From: Methylophaga sp. OBS1
Lineage (GTDB): Bacteria > Pseudomonadota > Gammaproteobacteria > Nitrosococcales > Methylophagaceae
Direction of reading: 5' to 3'
DNA length: 25,572 nucleotides
Assembly: GCF_026319365.1 (NCBI RefSeq)
Contig: NZ_JAPDMS010000001.1
Span: 539,569-565,140, forward strand
This document shows positions 17,751-24,844 of this stretch, piece after piece (the first letter of the stretch is position 1; every line of letters starts with the position of its first letter). A program made the translations under genes and the position numbers. The notes beneath the pieces were generated by a model. It saw only the letters and a list, made by a program, of their open reading frames with translations. It was not told the DNA's origin and made no database searches.

Positions 17751-18635
17751 ATGGCTAAAATTAACTATCATCATCTTTATTACTTCTGGCGGGTTGCGAT
17801 CTCAGGCAGCATCACGCGAACGGCGGAAGAGTGTCACGTGTCGCAATCAGCGCTGTCACAGCAAATCAAACAGCTTGAAACCACCATGGACGTACAGTTA
17901 TTTGAACGCGTGGGAAGACAGCTTGTCCTGACCGATACCGGCAGGAAAGTGCTGAGTTACGCCGATGAAATCTTTACCACCGGTGAAGAGCTGCAATCCT
18001 TTCTGAAGAAGGGAGAACTGGCGACACAACGTCATATCAATATCGGCGTACTCACTACCCTGTCGAGAAACTTCACCGAATCCTTCATCAGTCCTCTATT
18101 ACAGGAAGCCAATGTCAGCTTTACGTTGAGTACCCGGGGGATGACAAACCTGTTGAATGGTCTCAGCAGCCACGAACTCGATCTGGTATTGACCAACCGC
18201 TCCGTCAGCCAGCAGAACGACGACGCTATCTGGCAGAGTCAGCTGGTTTCAAGGCAATCCGTCTCTATTATCGGACCTGCTGAACTTAAACCCGACACGA
18301 CATTCCCGGACGGCTATGACGGCTTGAAGTGGGTTCTGCCTACAGGCATCACAGAAATCCGTTCTGCCTTCGATGCCTATTGTTCGACAGTCGGTTATAG
18401 TCCGGCAGTGATGGCAGAAGCCGATGATATGGCGATGCTGCGCCTATTGGTCAGAGACACCGGGGCGGTTACCGCCCTGCCTTCAGTTGTGGTCAAGGAT
18501 GAAATCGCTAATGGCCGATTAGCCGAATACCAGGTACTGCCAAATGTCTATGAGCACTTTTACGCCATTACCATTCGACGCACCTACGTACCAGAAATTG
18601 TGACGGATCTGCTGAAAAAGAATATGGTGGATTGA
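17751..18635 (+). CDS. LysR-family regulator, NhaR-like
   Basis: A 294-residue DNA-binding regulator. Residues 5-62 form the winged helix-turn-helix (TRTAEECHVSQSALSQQIKQLE followed by LFERVGRQLVLTDTGRKVL); residues about 90-290 form the periplasmic-binding-protein-like effector domain. The start MAKINYHHLYYFWRV closely resembles E. coli NhaR (INYNHLYYFW), the activator of the nhaA Na+/H+ antiporter, so it may sense ions or pH rather than a metabolite. It is divergently paired with dabB, the usual arrangement for a LysR protein controlling its neighbour, hence a probable regulator of the dab operon. Ribosome site weak (GGTTAACC before the ATG). Confidence 0.9.
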   Translation: MAKINYHHLYYFWRVAISGSITRTAEECHVSQSALSQQIKQLETTMDVQLFERVGRQLVLTDTGRKVLSYADEIFTTGEELQSFLKKGELATQRHINIGVLTTLSRNFTESFISPLLQEANVSFTLSTRGMTNLLNGLSSHELDLVLTNRSVSQQNDDAIWQSQLVSRQSVSIIGPAELKPDTTFPDGYDGLKWVLPTGITEIRSAFDAYCSTVGYSPAVMAEADDMAMLRLLVRDTGAVTALPSVVVKDEIANGRLAEYQVLPNVYEHFYAITIRRTYVPEIVTDLLKKNMVD

Positions 18636-18661
18636 CTGCGAGACTCGTTCAGGCTCTTAAC

Positions 18662-18713
18662 CCGGGGCAATTACTCAATGTGTAATCATTAATTGCCATC
18701 TCAACCACCCCGG
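18662..18713. repeat. Nested inverted repeats between convergent lysR and tonB
   Basis: Inner arms GGCAATTA (18666-18673) and TAATTGCC (18690-18697) are perfect 8-mers with a 16-base spacer. Outer arms CCGGGG (18662-18667) and CCCCGG (18708-18713) partly overlap the inner ones. It lies between the ends of two converging genes. There is no T run on either side, so it is not a standard intrinsic terminator, though it may block convergent transcription or protect RNA ends. Confidence 0.5.
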
Positions 18714-18740
18714 CCAGATAGCTGGCATCACACTCTCGAC

Positions 18741-19754
18741 TCAACTGGTCAGTTTAAAATCGACTGGCACAACAACAGAGAAAGTCTTTCCAGCCAGATC
18801 GCCTCGCACGGGGATGGCTCTGACTGCTTTTTCCAGCATCTTCCTCGCCGCCCTGTCCAGCACTGCATGGCCACTGCCCGGATTGACGATTTTAATCTCT
18901 ACCAACTCACCTTTCACGAACTGCACGTTGACCAGCACGATGCCTTCCAGATTCCGGCGTATCGCCAGCTGCGGGTATTCCTTATTCTTGGACACCATCG
19001 CATACAGCAGTTGCCCATAGCCTTTCCAGGCCGCATTACGATCAACCTCGCCGGTACTGACATTACCCTGGTTCCTTGAGTCTGTGTCTTTGCCGTTAGT
19101 GCTGGCACTGGTCGCATTGGGATTAGTGACCTCGGCTGTTGTCTCGGCGCTATTCTCTGTCACAGTCTGATCCGGCGCGGTGTCAGCCTCGACAAGCTCG
19201 GTGGCAGGCGGCGCTTCTACCGGCTCGGGCTCAACCTTTTCTTTCACGGGTTCCGGCTTGGGTTTCGGTTTTGGATCTGGCTTGGGCTGTGGTTTCGGTT
19301 CTGGCTTCGGCTCTGGTTTTGGCTTCGGTTCAGGCTTTTTTTCCGGCTCGGGTTGTTTCGGTTTCTCGACTTCAGGCAGCGCTGGCGATTCCGGCTCGAC
19401 TTTGGGTTCGACCTGTTCCACCTGCTCCGGCACCAGGATCTGATCCGGTTTCTGCAGCTCATTTTTAGCTGTCAGCAATGGTTTGCTATCAATCGGTTTT
19501 GGCTGCATGACTTCCGGCACCGGCGGGGGTGGCTCAGGTTCAGGCATGGGCTTAGGCTCGGATTCCGGTTCTGGCCGTAGCTGATTCACTGACACGACGA
19601 TTTTCGTAGGCGCTGCCGGTTGCGCCGATTGCATGGAAGGCATAAAGGCCACTATCACCAGCAGATGAATCAACAGTGCCAACAGAAAGCCGGGCCATAG
19701 TCGATCAGCCCCAATAGCACTTGATGATGATAAATCTGTAACCAGGGCAGTCAT
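18741..19754 (-). CDS. tonB: TonB energy-transducing protein
   Basis: A 337-residue periplasm-spanning protein linking the ExbB/ExbD motor to outer-membrane receptors. A short cytoplasmic start precedes one membrane helix (about 21-39, containing H30, equivalent in position to the essential His of E. coli TonB). A long proline-rich periplasmic region follows (60-185), with a Lys-Pro/Glu-Pro repeat at 136-170, then an acidic/Thr linker (185-235) and the C-terminal TonB domain (about 245-335) with YPQLAIRRNLEGIVLVNVQF and the VVPVDFKL end. It is longer than E. coli TonB (239), through the rigid spacer. Third gene of exbB-exbD-tonB, 34 bases after exbD. The ribosome site is weak, so its translation may depend on exbD. 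Confidence 0.93.
   Translation of the reverse strand: MTALVTDLSSSSAIGADRLWPGFLLALLIHLLVIVAFMPSMQSAQPAAPTKIVVSVNQLRPEPESEPKPMPEPEPPPPVPEVMQPKPIDSKPLLTAKNELQKPDQILVPEQVEQVEPKVEPESPALPEVEKPKQPEPEKKPEPKPKPEPKPEPKPQPKPDPKPKPKPEPVKEKVEPEPVEAPPATELVEADTAPDQTVTENSAETTAEVTNPNATSASTNGKDTDSRNQGNVSTGEVDRNAAWKGYGQLLYAMVSKNKEYPQLAIRRNLEGIVLVNVQFVKGELVEIKIVNPGSGHAVLDRAARKMLEKAVRAIPVRGDLAGKTFSVVVPVDFKLTS
19245..19349 (-). repeat. Lys-Pro/Glu-Pro coding repeat in tonB
   Basis: An imperfect 6-base unit (AAGCCN/GAACCN in the coding sense) repeated about 17 times encodes residues 136-170 of TonB. Such tracts set the reach of TonB across the periplasm and can change length by slippage. The skewed composition also opens spurious long reading frames in the other frames. 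Confidence 0.7.
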
Positions 19755-19788
19755 AAAAAGACCATCTGAACAAAGGCCGCTTTCAAAC

Positions 19789-20199
19789 TCACTGCCCCGT
19801 CTCAGGCTGCATCACAAAGGTGAAATTACTGATACCGGCACGCTGGATCGCAGCCATCACATCAGCCACCGCGCCATACTCGGCCTTTTCGTCAGCAAAG
19901 ATCTCAACAATCTGATCCTGATTAGTTGCTGCCACCAGTAGCCTGGCATCCAGCGAATCAGGCGTCACCGGTTCTTTATCAAAAAAGGTACTGCCATCCT
20001 CGGTGACACTGATAGTGACAGACTCAGGCTGCGTCACCGCAATATCTGCTGTGGCCTTGGGTAAGTTCAGCGGCACCGCATTCATCAACAAAGGCGCCGT
20101 CACAATAAATATAGTGAGCAATACCAGCATCACATCCACCAGCGGGGTGACGTTGATTTCGCTCATCATGTTTTCACTACCACCGCTATTCATTGCCAT
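19789..20199 (-). CDS. exbD: ExbD, proton-channel subunit of the TonB motor
   Basis: A 136-residue protein with a short cytoplasmic start, one membrane helix (about 19-39) and a periplasmic domain. The signature SEINVTPLVDVMLVLLTIFIVTAP holds D22, equivalent to the essential proton-carrying Asp of E. coli ExbD (D25). The periplasmic domain has the typical DGSTFFDKEPV and DEKAEYGAVADVMAAIQRAG patterns. With ExbB it converts proton flow into movement of TonB. The ATG has AGAGG 8 bases upstream; 29 bases separate it from exbB. Confidence 0.93.
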   Translation of the reverse strand: MAMNSGGSENMMSEINVTPLVDVMLVLLTIFIVTAPLLMNAVPLNLPKATADIAVTQPESVTISVTEDGSTFFDKEPVTPDSLDARLLVAATNQDQIVEIFADEKAEYGAVADVMAAIQRAGISNFTFVMQPETGQ

Positions 20200-20228
20200 G
20201 GCGTTTGCCTCTTATGAATAATGAAAAA

Positions 20229-20891
20229 TCAGTTGCCGGTTTGTCTGTTGGAAATCGCACCGGACTTAAGGGCTAATAACTGAAAAGCGGAGGCGAAATT
20301 ATTCATCGTCGCTGATGACAGACGCACCTTACGCAGAAAATAGTTATAAGCCAGCACCGCCGGAACCGCCGTGGCAATACCAACCGCTGTCGCAATCAAG
20401 GCCTCGCCAATCGGCCCGGCCACCACATCCAGACTGGCCGAACCGGAAGCCGTGATTTCTTTCAGCGCATTCATAATCCCCCACACCGTACCGAACAGAC
20501 CAATAAACGGTGCCGTGGAACCCACGCTGGCAAGAATCGACAAGCCGTTTTCCATCCGGGCCTGCTCCACATGCGCCTGCTGCTGCAATGCGTGGTTCAG
20601 AATCTCCCGTTTTTCATCGTTACTGACCTTGCCCTCCAGCGTCTGAATTAAATCCAACTCAGTCAGCCCAGCATGGCAAACACGCGCTAGCCGACCTTTT
20701 TGATTCATCTGCGCGTCATCAAGCTCCCTTATGTGGTTAGACTCGGAAAAGCGCCTGAGAAAAACCCTATCTGCCCTTGCATAACGCAGGAACGTGACAT
20801 ATTTGGACATGCCCACTGCCCAAATCAGGACGGATAAAAAGATAAGAAAGATAAGCACGGATTCAACGATATTCGGCGCAGTGATATCCAT
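20229..20891 (-). CDS. exbB: ExbB, scaffold subunit of the TonB motor
   Basis: A 220-residue MotA/TolQ/ExbB-family protein with three membrane helices (about 8-28, 115-140, 160-182). The conserved core LASVGSTAPFIGLFGTVWGIMNAL and GPIGEALIATAVGIATAVPAVLAYN lies around the second and third helices that line the proton path. It forms the pentameric ring housing ExbD. Shorter than E. coli ExbB (244), as in many gammaproteobacterial second copies, and annotated as ExbB rather than TolQ because exbD and tonB follow. AAGGA lies about 9 bases before the ATG. First gene of its own unit: two terminator-like hairpins separate it from the receptor. Confidence 0.93.
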   Translation of the reverse strand: MDITAPNIVESVLIFLIFLSVLIWAVGMSKYVTFLRYARADRVFLRRFSESNHIRELDDAQMNQKGRLARVCHAGLTELDLIQTLEGKVSNDEKREILNHALQQQAHVEQARMENGLSILASVGSTAPFIGLFGTVWGIMNALKEITASGSASLDVVAGPIGEALIATAVGIATAVPAVLAYNYFLRKVRLSSATMNNFASAFQLLALKSGAISNRQTGN

Positions 20892-20981
20892 TGGTGATTT
20901 TCCTTAGTGATGATTGGCAGATTGAGAACACACACGGCTAAACTCTGGGAAAGGTGGCGTCTCTACTAACCATGCCAATTA

Positions 20982-21006
20982 AGAAAGACAAAGTGACAAC
21001 GGTCAC
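20982..21006 (-). terminator. Weak terminator-like hairpin after the small ORF
   Basis: Read leftward: GTGAC-CGTT-GTCAC (a 5-bp perfect stem, six if the preceding G is counted loosely) followed by TTTGTCTTTCTT. It lies 4 bases after the stop of the 38-codon frame. The short stem and interrupted T-tract make it weak. Confidence 0.4.
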
Positions 21007-21010
21007 CCAA

Positions 21011-21127
21011 TCAAGCATCCGGCTGCATAAGTTGCACTACTAGCAAAAAGAGGATGAAAACAGCAATACAAAGGTATTTGATTAACTTCAAACTCAACCG
21101 GAATTTACGGTGAATATCCATATTCAT
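21011..21127 (-). CDS. Candidate 38-residue single-pass membrane peptide
   Basis: The ATG at 21127 opens 38 codons to a TGA. The N-terminal half is basic (HRKFRLSLKLIKY) and the rest a clean hydrophobic helix (LCIAVFILFLLVVQLM, about 19-34), ending QPDA. This is the layout of a small inner-membrane protein with positive charges inside. It lies between the receptor terminator and another hairpin and has the strand of its neighbours. Against it: the ribosome site is weak (only TGGAT upstream), a stop immediately precedes the ATG, and I recognise no family. A second in-frame ATG lies two codons in. Confidence 0.4.
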   Translation of the reverse strand: MNMDIHRKFRLSLKLIKYLCIAVFILFLLVVQLMQPDA

Positions 21128-21184
21128 TTATCCAGGTATGTGATGCCAGCAGTCATTTCATGAGCTGAGAAATAACGATTGAAG

Positions 21185-21220
21185 AAAAAATGCTGACCCT
21201 CATTACATCAAGAGCCAGCA
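21185..21220 (-). terminator. Intrinsic terminator of the TonB-dependent receptor gene
   Basis: Read leftward: TGCTGGCTCT pairs with AGGGTCAGCA (10 pairs, two of them G-U) around a 10-base loop, followed by six T. It begins 22 bases after the receptor stop. Confidence 0.85.
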
Positions 21221-21241
21221 CTGAGAGAGACCTATCATGAA

Positions 21242-24200
21242 CTAGAACTGCCAGTGCATGCTTAACCAAGCTCCTCTTGGGGCGCCGGGAGCGACAAAGT
21301 TTGTACTGTTCCATTCCAGTGAATTATGGTTATAACCGTCAGGTCCAACAGCACCATAGGTTGCAGGAGAGAAAGGGTTTCGACCCAACATTCCAGCTGT
21401 AAAATATTCTTTATCGAATATGTTATTTACAAGTAAATTGACTCTGAAGTTGTCTGTAAAACGATATGTGCTCTGTAAGTTAAAAATCATGTATCCAGGA
21501 ACTGTGCCGGGATTGTTGGATGCTTTTCTTGGAGCTGTCTCCATACTTCCAGAAACTTCAACTGACTCATAGACAACTTGGCCGGGACGATGTTTGTTAT
21601 TTTCATTCCCGCGAACATAGCTCTCTGAGTGTGCTATTGCTGTCAGGCCTACCTGCCACTTGGGTGTCACGTCATAAGTTACTGTCGCGTTGAGATTATG
21701 CAATGGCACCCCCGGCATACGAGCTCCGGGCTCCACATCAATCACTCGACTGTAGTTATTGTTTCCAGAAAATCCTTCATATGAACTACTGTTATCATGC
21801 CCACCAGTAGTGAAATTATCTTGAAATGTCGCCTCAGTTAACGAGTAGTTGATGCTAAATCCCCATTTATTTTTTTGACCTGAAATACCTAGCTCCAAGC
21901 CTTGTCGTTGAGTTTTCCCAATACTGTCAAAAAAATCCTGTCCTCCAAAAAATGAGACTAGATATATATCATCTTTGATGTTTGTCTTGTATGCAGTGAC
22001 ATTCCATTCAATAAAATCATCAATGTATCCCCGAAGGCCAACTTCAAATGTCTCGGCTTTAATTTGTGGCAGATAAGGGTCACCTGACAGTGTCGAAGGT
22101 AATGAGCAACTTCGTTTCTCCGCAAGACTTTTGTACATATTATTTGGCGAAACAGGTGTTTTATCTAGTGCACAACCAAGTTCAATCACAGATGGGACAC
22201 GCACCCCTTGAGCAAAATTTGCATAAACATTGAGCTCATCCCTAGCTTGCCATGCCACGCCCAGAGAAGGATTTAAAGAGTAGTAGCTAAACTCTTCGGT
22301 TTCCCCACGGTTAAGAAAATTGAGTTCGTCAGGAACGACGTATCCAGTAGGGCAATCCTCCCCCGGTGCACATGCGTCGTAGGCGTTAGGGTTGGCTTCA
22401 TATCTCGCTATACTCGAAACATAACCTCGTCCCCATGTTCTGGATTTGATACGGTTTTCACCATGCGTATCATTATATCGGGCTGAAAAATTAAAGTGCC
22501 ACGTATCTACAGGGCTCCATGTTTCACTGAAATAGATACTCTTAGTAAGTTGTTCACCATCAAAGTTATTGTTGGCGATAGGCCTGTCGGCTGCAATATA
22601 CTGGTCCCTGATTTCATCCGGTGCAAAATAAAACTCACGATCAGCTGTTAACAGACCTAACTGCTGAGTCGTAATGTATTCAGCATAGGGCCGGTCAACA
22701 GACGCTCCGATCATAAATTTGTGCTTGTCTGTGTTCCAATTCAATTGAATCGAGGCCCCATCAGTGAGTTGGTTAATTGTGTTATCTGTAAGAATCGCTG
22801 TCGGAGTGCCATCGACAAATCCCGGTGCTGTCAGGGCGTTATCTCCACCGTCTACAAACTGTCTCCGGTTATTTTCATCTTCCAAATAAATATCCTCTTC
22901 TGCTGTAACAAGAGTATCCCCAATACATGTATCTGCGTTCCTGGGATTTTTAAAAACAAGCGCGTGTTTGACTCCGTCAGGTGTGTAATAATAGAAGTAT
23001 GTTTGCCCGAAATATGCAGAGAATAAAGGGTCTACGTTTTTATATTGTGAAAGGATGTAAAGAGGTTCAAACTCATAAGAAAATTCCGAGTTTGAATAGG
23101 AAGTTCGCTCTCCAGGAGGAAGCGTTTGGTATCCTTGCTCATCAACAGAATTAAGAAACAAACTATTCTCATGGTTTTTTTTCTTGTGGAAATTATCTAG
23201 CGCCATCTCGACATAATAGTCAGGAAGATCAGGATTGATCATCGATGAGTCGAGAGTTGCAAAAGCTTCCTCGAAGTCGGTCTTTTGCGTGAATTCATAA
23301 TATGGAGATGATGGGTCAAGAATCGAAAAGAAATCGCCATTTGGCAAATCGAATACAGCATAATCTGGAAGGCCATATTTGTTATTAGAATCAAATATGC
23401 AAGTAAACTCTTCTCCTTCATCTAAATTACGTTTTACATATTGATCTTCGAAATCGGTATAAACGTCCGCTCCCTGTGACTCACGTTTACTCTTCCTACG
23501 ATAAACCTGTCCCGTGATACTAAAAGTGTCATTCACTTGATAGGCGCCAGATAATTGAAACTGTTGCAACCTGTTCTTAGTAACGTCTGGTGATGTAAAA
23601 ACACGTTCTCTATCAGCAGCATACTCTTCGGTTGGAATCAGACCATTCCCAACCAGGCTTGTATCGACAATCAAAGTACTAAGGTGAAGATCTAATTTCT
23701 CACCTCGGTAACTCGCTTTACCAAAAAACTGATTCACCTTACTGGGTGAATTGTCACGCCAGCCCTCCTCATCAAAAAAGCTACCAGCACCAAACAAACC
23801 TACAGTCCCGTTATTCCAGCCTTTTTCTGCCTGAACCTGTTTGCGCCCAAATGAACCACCAAGAACCTGAACATCAGTGCCAGTGTGGTTAAACCCATCT
23901 TTTGTTTTTAAGGCAAAGGACCCCCCCAACGTATTCAAACCAAAGATAGGGTTAGAACCGGGAAACACATCAACACTAGCAATAGCATTCATTGGCATCA
24001 TGTCCCAGTTAACGACATCACCAAAAGGCTCATTCACTCTTATACCATCCAAGAAAACACTTAAACCTTGCGGAGTACCAATTTGAGGTCCTGCCGTAAA
24101 ACCACGATATTGCAAATCCATCTGGAAAGGATTGCTTTGGTAGTCGTTGACTGTAACGCCCTGAAGTTTTGAATTAAAAAGGTCTGTCATACTGATCGAG

Positions 24201-24733
24201 TGAGACTCCCTGATCTCCTTTGCAGAAATACTTTGTACGTTACCCGGAATTTCCTCCTTGGTCAGACCCAGTCCGGGTAAGGGACCCACTTCATAAAAGC
24301 GCTTCGCACGCACTTTAACGGTATCCAGAATCAGACGGTCCTCCCCCAATCCAGGTAATCCTTCCTGCCCCGGCACCAGGAAATAACCGCCAGCCTGATC
24401 ATCCACCACTTGCAAGCCACTGCCTTGCAGTAGTTTTTCGAAACCTTCAGTAACCTTGTATTGCCCTTGCAGCCCATCGGTGCTTTTGCCGTCAGCTAAG
24501 GCCGGGTCGAAGGTTAAGCGCACACCGTTCTGGGCAGCATAACTGGAAATCGCCGTGCTCAATGGACCTGCAGGTATATCGTAAGTTGTTTCTGTGGAAG
24601 TAGATTCAGGCGCATCAGCAGCAAAGGCGGTTTGCTGTATATCAACGAGTGGCGTTGCCCCGAGAATGGCCAGGGTGATACTAAGGTGGAGGATTTTCTT
24701 GGGGCTGATCGCACCCGGATTAACTGGTTTCAC
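21242..24733 (-). CDS. Large STN-containing TonB-dependent receptor (FecA-type signalling)
   Basis: A 1163-residue outer-membrane receptor. A signal peptide (1-39, cleavage after AFA) is followed by an STN signalling domain (about 48-120), a TonB box (LILDTVKV, 134-141), a plug (about 155-277, with LSVFLDGIRVNEPFGDVVNW and PIFGLNTLGGSFALKTKDG) and the barrel to a C-terminal aromatic (HWQF). The STN domain and the upstream FecR gene indicate surface signalling as in ferric-citrate uptake: loaded receptor touches FecR, which frees a sigma factor. The ligand is unknown; iron-siderophore is most likely by family. It is much longer than FecA (774) because of an acidic, aromatic insertion at about 420-645. 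GC falls from about 50-60% in the STN part to 32-38% in that insertion. The start is a GTG with GGGAGAG upstream. Confidence 0.93.
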   Translation of the reverse strand: MKPVNPGAISPKKILHLSITLAILGATPLVDIQQTAFAADAPESTSTETTYDIPAGPLSTAISSYAAQNGVRLTFDPALADGKSTDGLQGQYKVTEGFEKLLQGSGLQVVDDQAGGYFLVPGQEGLPGLGEDRLILDTVKVRAKRFYEVGPLPGLGLTKEEIPGNVQSISAKEIRESHSISMTDLFNSKLQGVTVNDYQSNPFQMDLQYRGFTAGPQIGTPQGLSVFLDGIRVNEPFGDVVNWDMMPMNAIASVDVFPGSNPIFGLNTLGGSFALKTKDGFNHTGTDVQVLGGSFGRKQVQAEKGWNNGTVGLFGAGSFFDEEGWRDNSPSKVNQFFGKASYRGEKLDLHLSTLIVDTSLVGNGLIPTEEYAADRERVFTSPDVTKNRLQQFQLSGAYQVNDTFSITGQVYRRKSKRESQGADVYTDFEDQYVKRNLDEGEEFTCIFDSNNKYGLPDYAVFDLPNGDFFSILDPSSPYYEFTQKTDFEEAFATLDSSMINPDLPDYYVEMALDNFHKKKNHENSLFLNSVDEQGYQTLPPGERTSYSNSEFSYEFEPLYILSQYKNVDPLFSAYFGQTYFYYYTPDGVKHALVFKNPRNADTCIGDTLVTAEEDIYLEDENNRRQFVDGGDNALTAPGFVDGTPTAILTDNTINQLTDGASIQLNWNTDKHKFMIGASVDRPYAEYITTQQLGLLTADREFYFAPDEIRDQYIAADRPIANNNFDGEQLTKSIYFSETWSPVDTWHFNFSARYNDTHGENRIKSRTWGRGYVSSIARYEANPNAYDACAPGEDCPTGYVVPDELNFLNRGETEEFSYYSLNPSLGVAWQARDELNVYANFAQGVRVPSVIELGCALDKTPVSPNNMYKSLAEKRSCSLPSTLSGDPYLPQIKAETFEVGLRGYIDDFIEWNVTAYKTNIKDDIYLVSFFGGQDFFDSIGKTQRQGLELGISGQKNKWGFSINYSLTEATFQDNFTTGGHDNSSSYEGFSGNNNYSRVIDVEPGARMPGVPLHNLNATVTYDVTPKWQVGLTAIAHSESYVRGNENNKHRPGQVVYESVEVSGSMETAPRKASNNPGTVPGYMIFNLQSTYRFTDNFRVNLLVNNIFDKEYFTAGMLGRNPFSPATYGAVGPDGYNHNSLEWNSTNFVAPGAPRGAWLSMHWQF

Positions 24734-24760
24734 TTTTCTCTCCCGCTATATTTTTTGGCT

Positions 24761-24789
24761 TTTATACTGGTTATGCCAATCGAGATTGG
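24761..24789 (-). promoter_or_regulatory. Candidate promoter and operator of the receptor gene
   Basis: A leftward TATAAA (24766-24761) is a good -10, 28 bases from the GTG start. Where the -35 would lie is a perfect inverted repeat CCAATC-GA-GATTGG (24776-24789). No good sigma70 -35 is present, which would suit an activated or alternative-sigma promoter. The role is inferred from position. Confidence 0.4.
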
Positions 24790-24810
24790 AAAAGTGTCAG
24801 TCGATTTTGA

Positions 24811-24827
24811 AAAAATTATTAATTTTT
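24811..24827. repeat. 17-bp AT-only palindrome between fecR and the receptor gene
   Basis: AAAAATTA-T-TAATTTTT is a perfect palindrome around one central base, 17 bases after the fecR stop. It could be a weak terminator for fecR (read leftward it ends in six T), an AT-rich upstream promoter element or a regulator site. It does not match the Fur consensus well. Confidence 0.45.
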
Positions 24828-24844
24828 GAAATTCAACGTTTCAT

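Larger units (their letters stand above)
20892..21241. other. Gap between the receptor and exbB
   Basis: This 350-base stretch contains, in leftward order, the receptor terminator (21220-21185), a 38-codon candidate membrane peptide (21127-21011), a second terminator-like hairpin (21006-20982) and about 90 bases before exbB. The last part has a TTGGCA (20980-20975) resembling a -35 but no good -10. No Fur-box-like 19-mer was seen. A rightward frame 20971-21042 (23 codons, starting MPIKKDKV) also exists but has no support. Confidence 0.5.

Noticed and set aside
19139..19580. Several open frames on the + strand and in other frames rich in Gly/Ser/Phe or Arg/Asn
   Set aside because: They are by-products of the Lys-Pro/Glu-Pro repeat of tonB read in the wrong frame.
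24734..24844. A Fur box upstream of the receptor gene
   Set aside because: The AT-only palindrome at 24811-24827 does not carry the GATAAT-type hexamers well enough to call.
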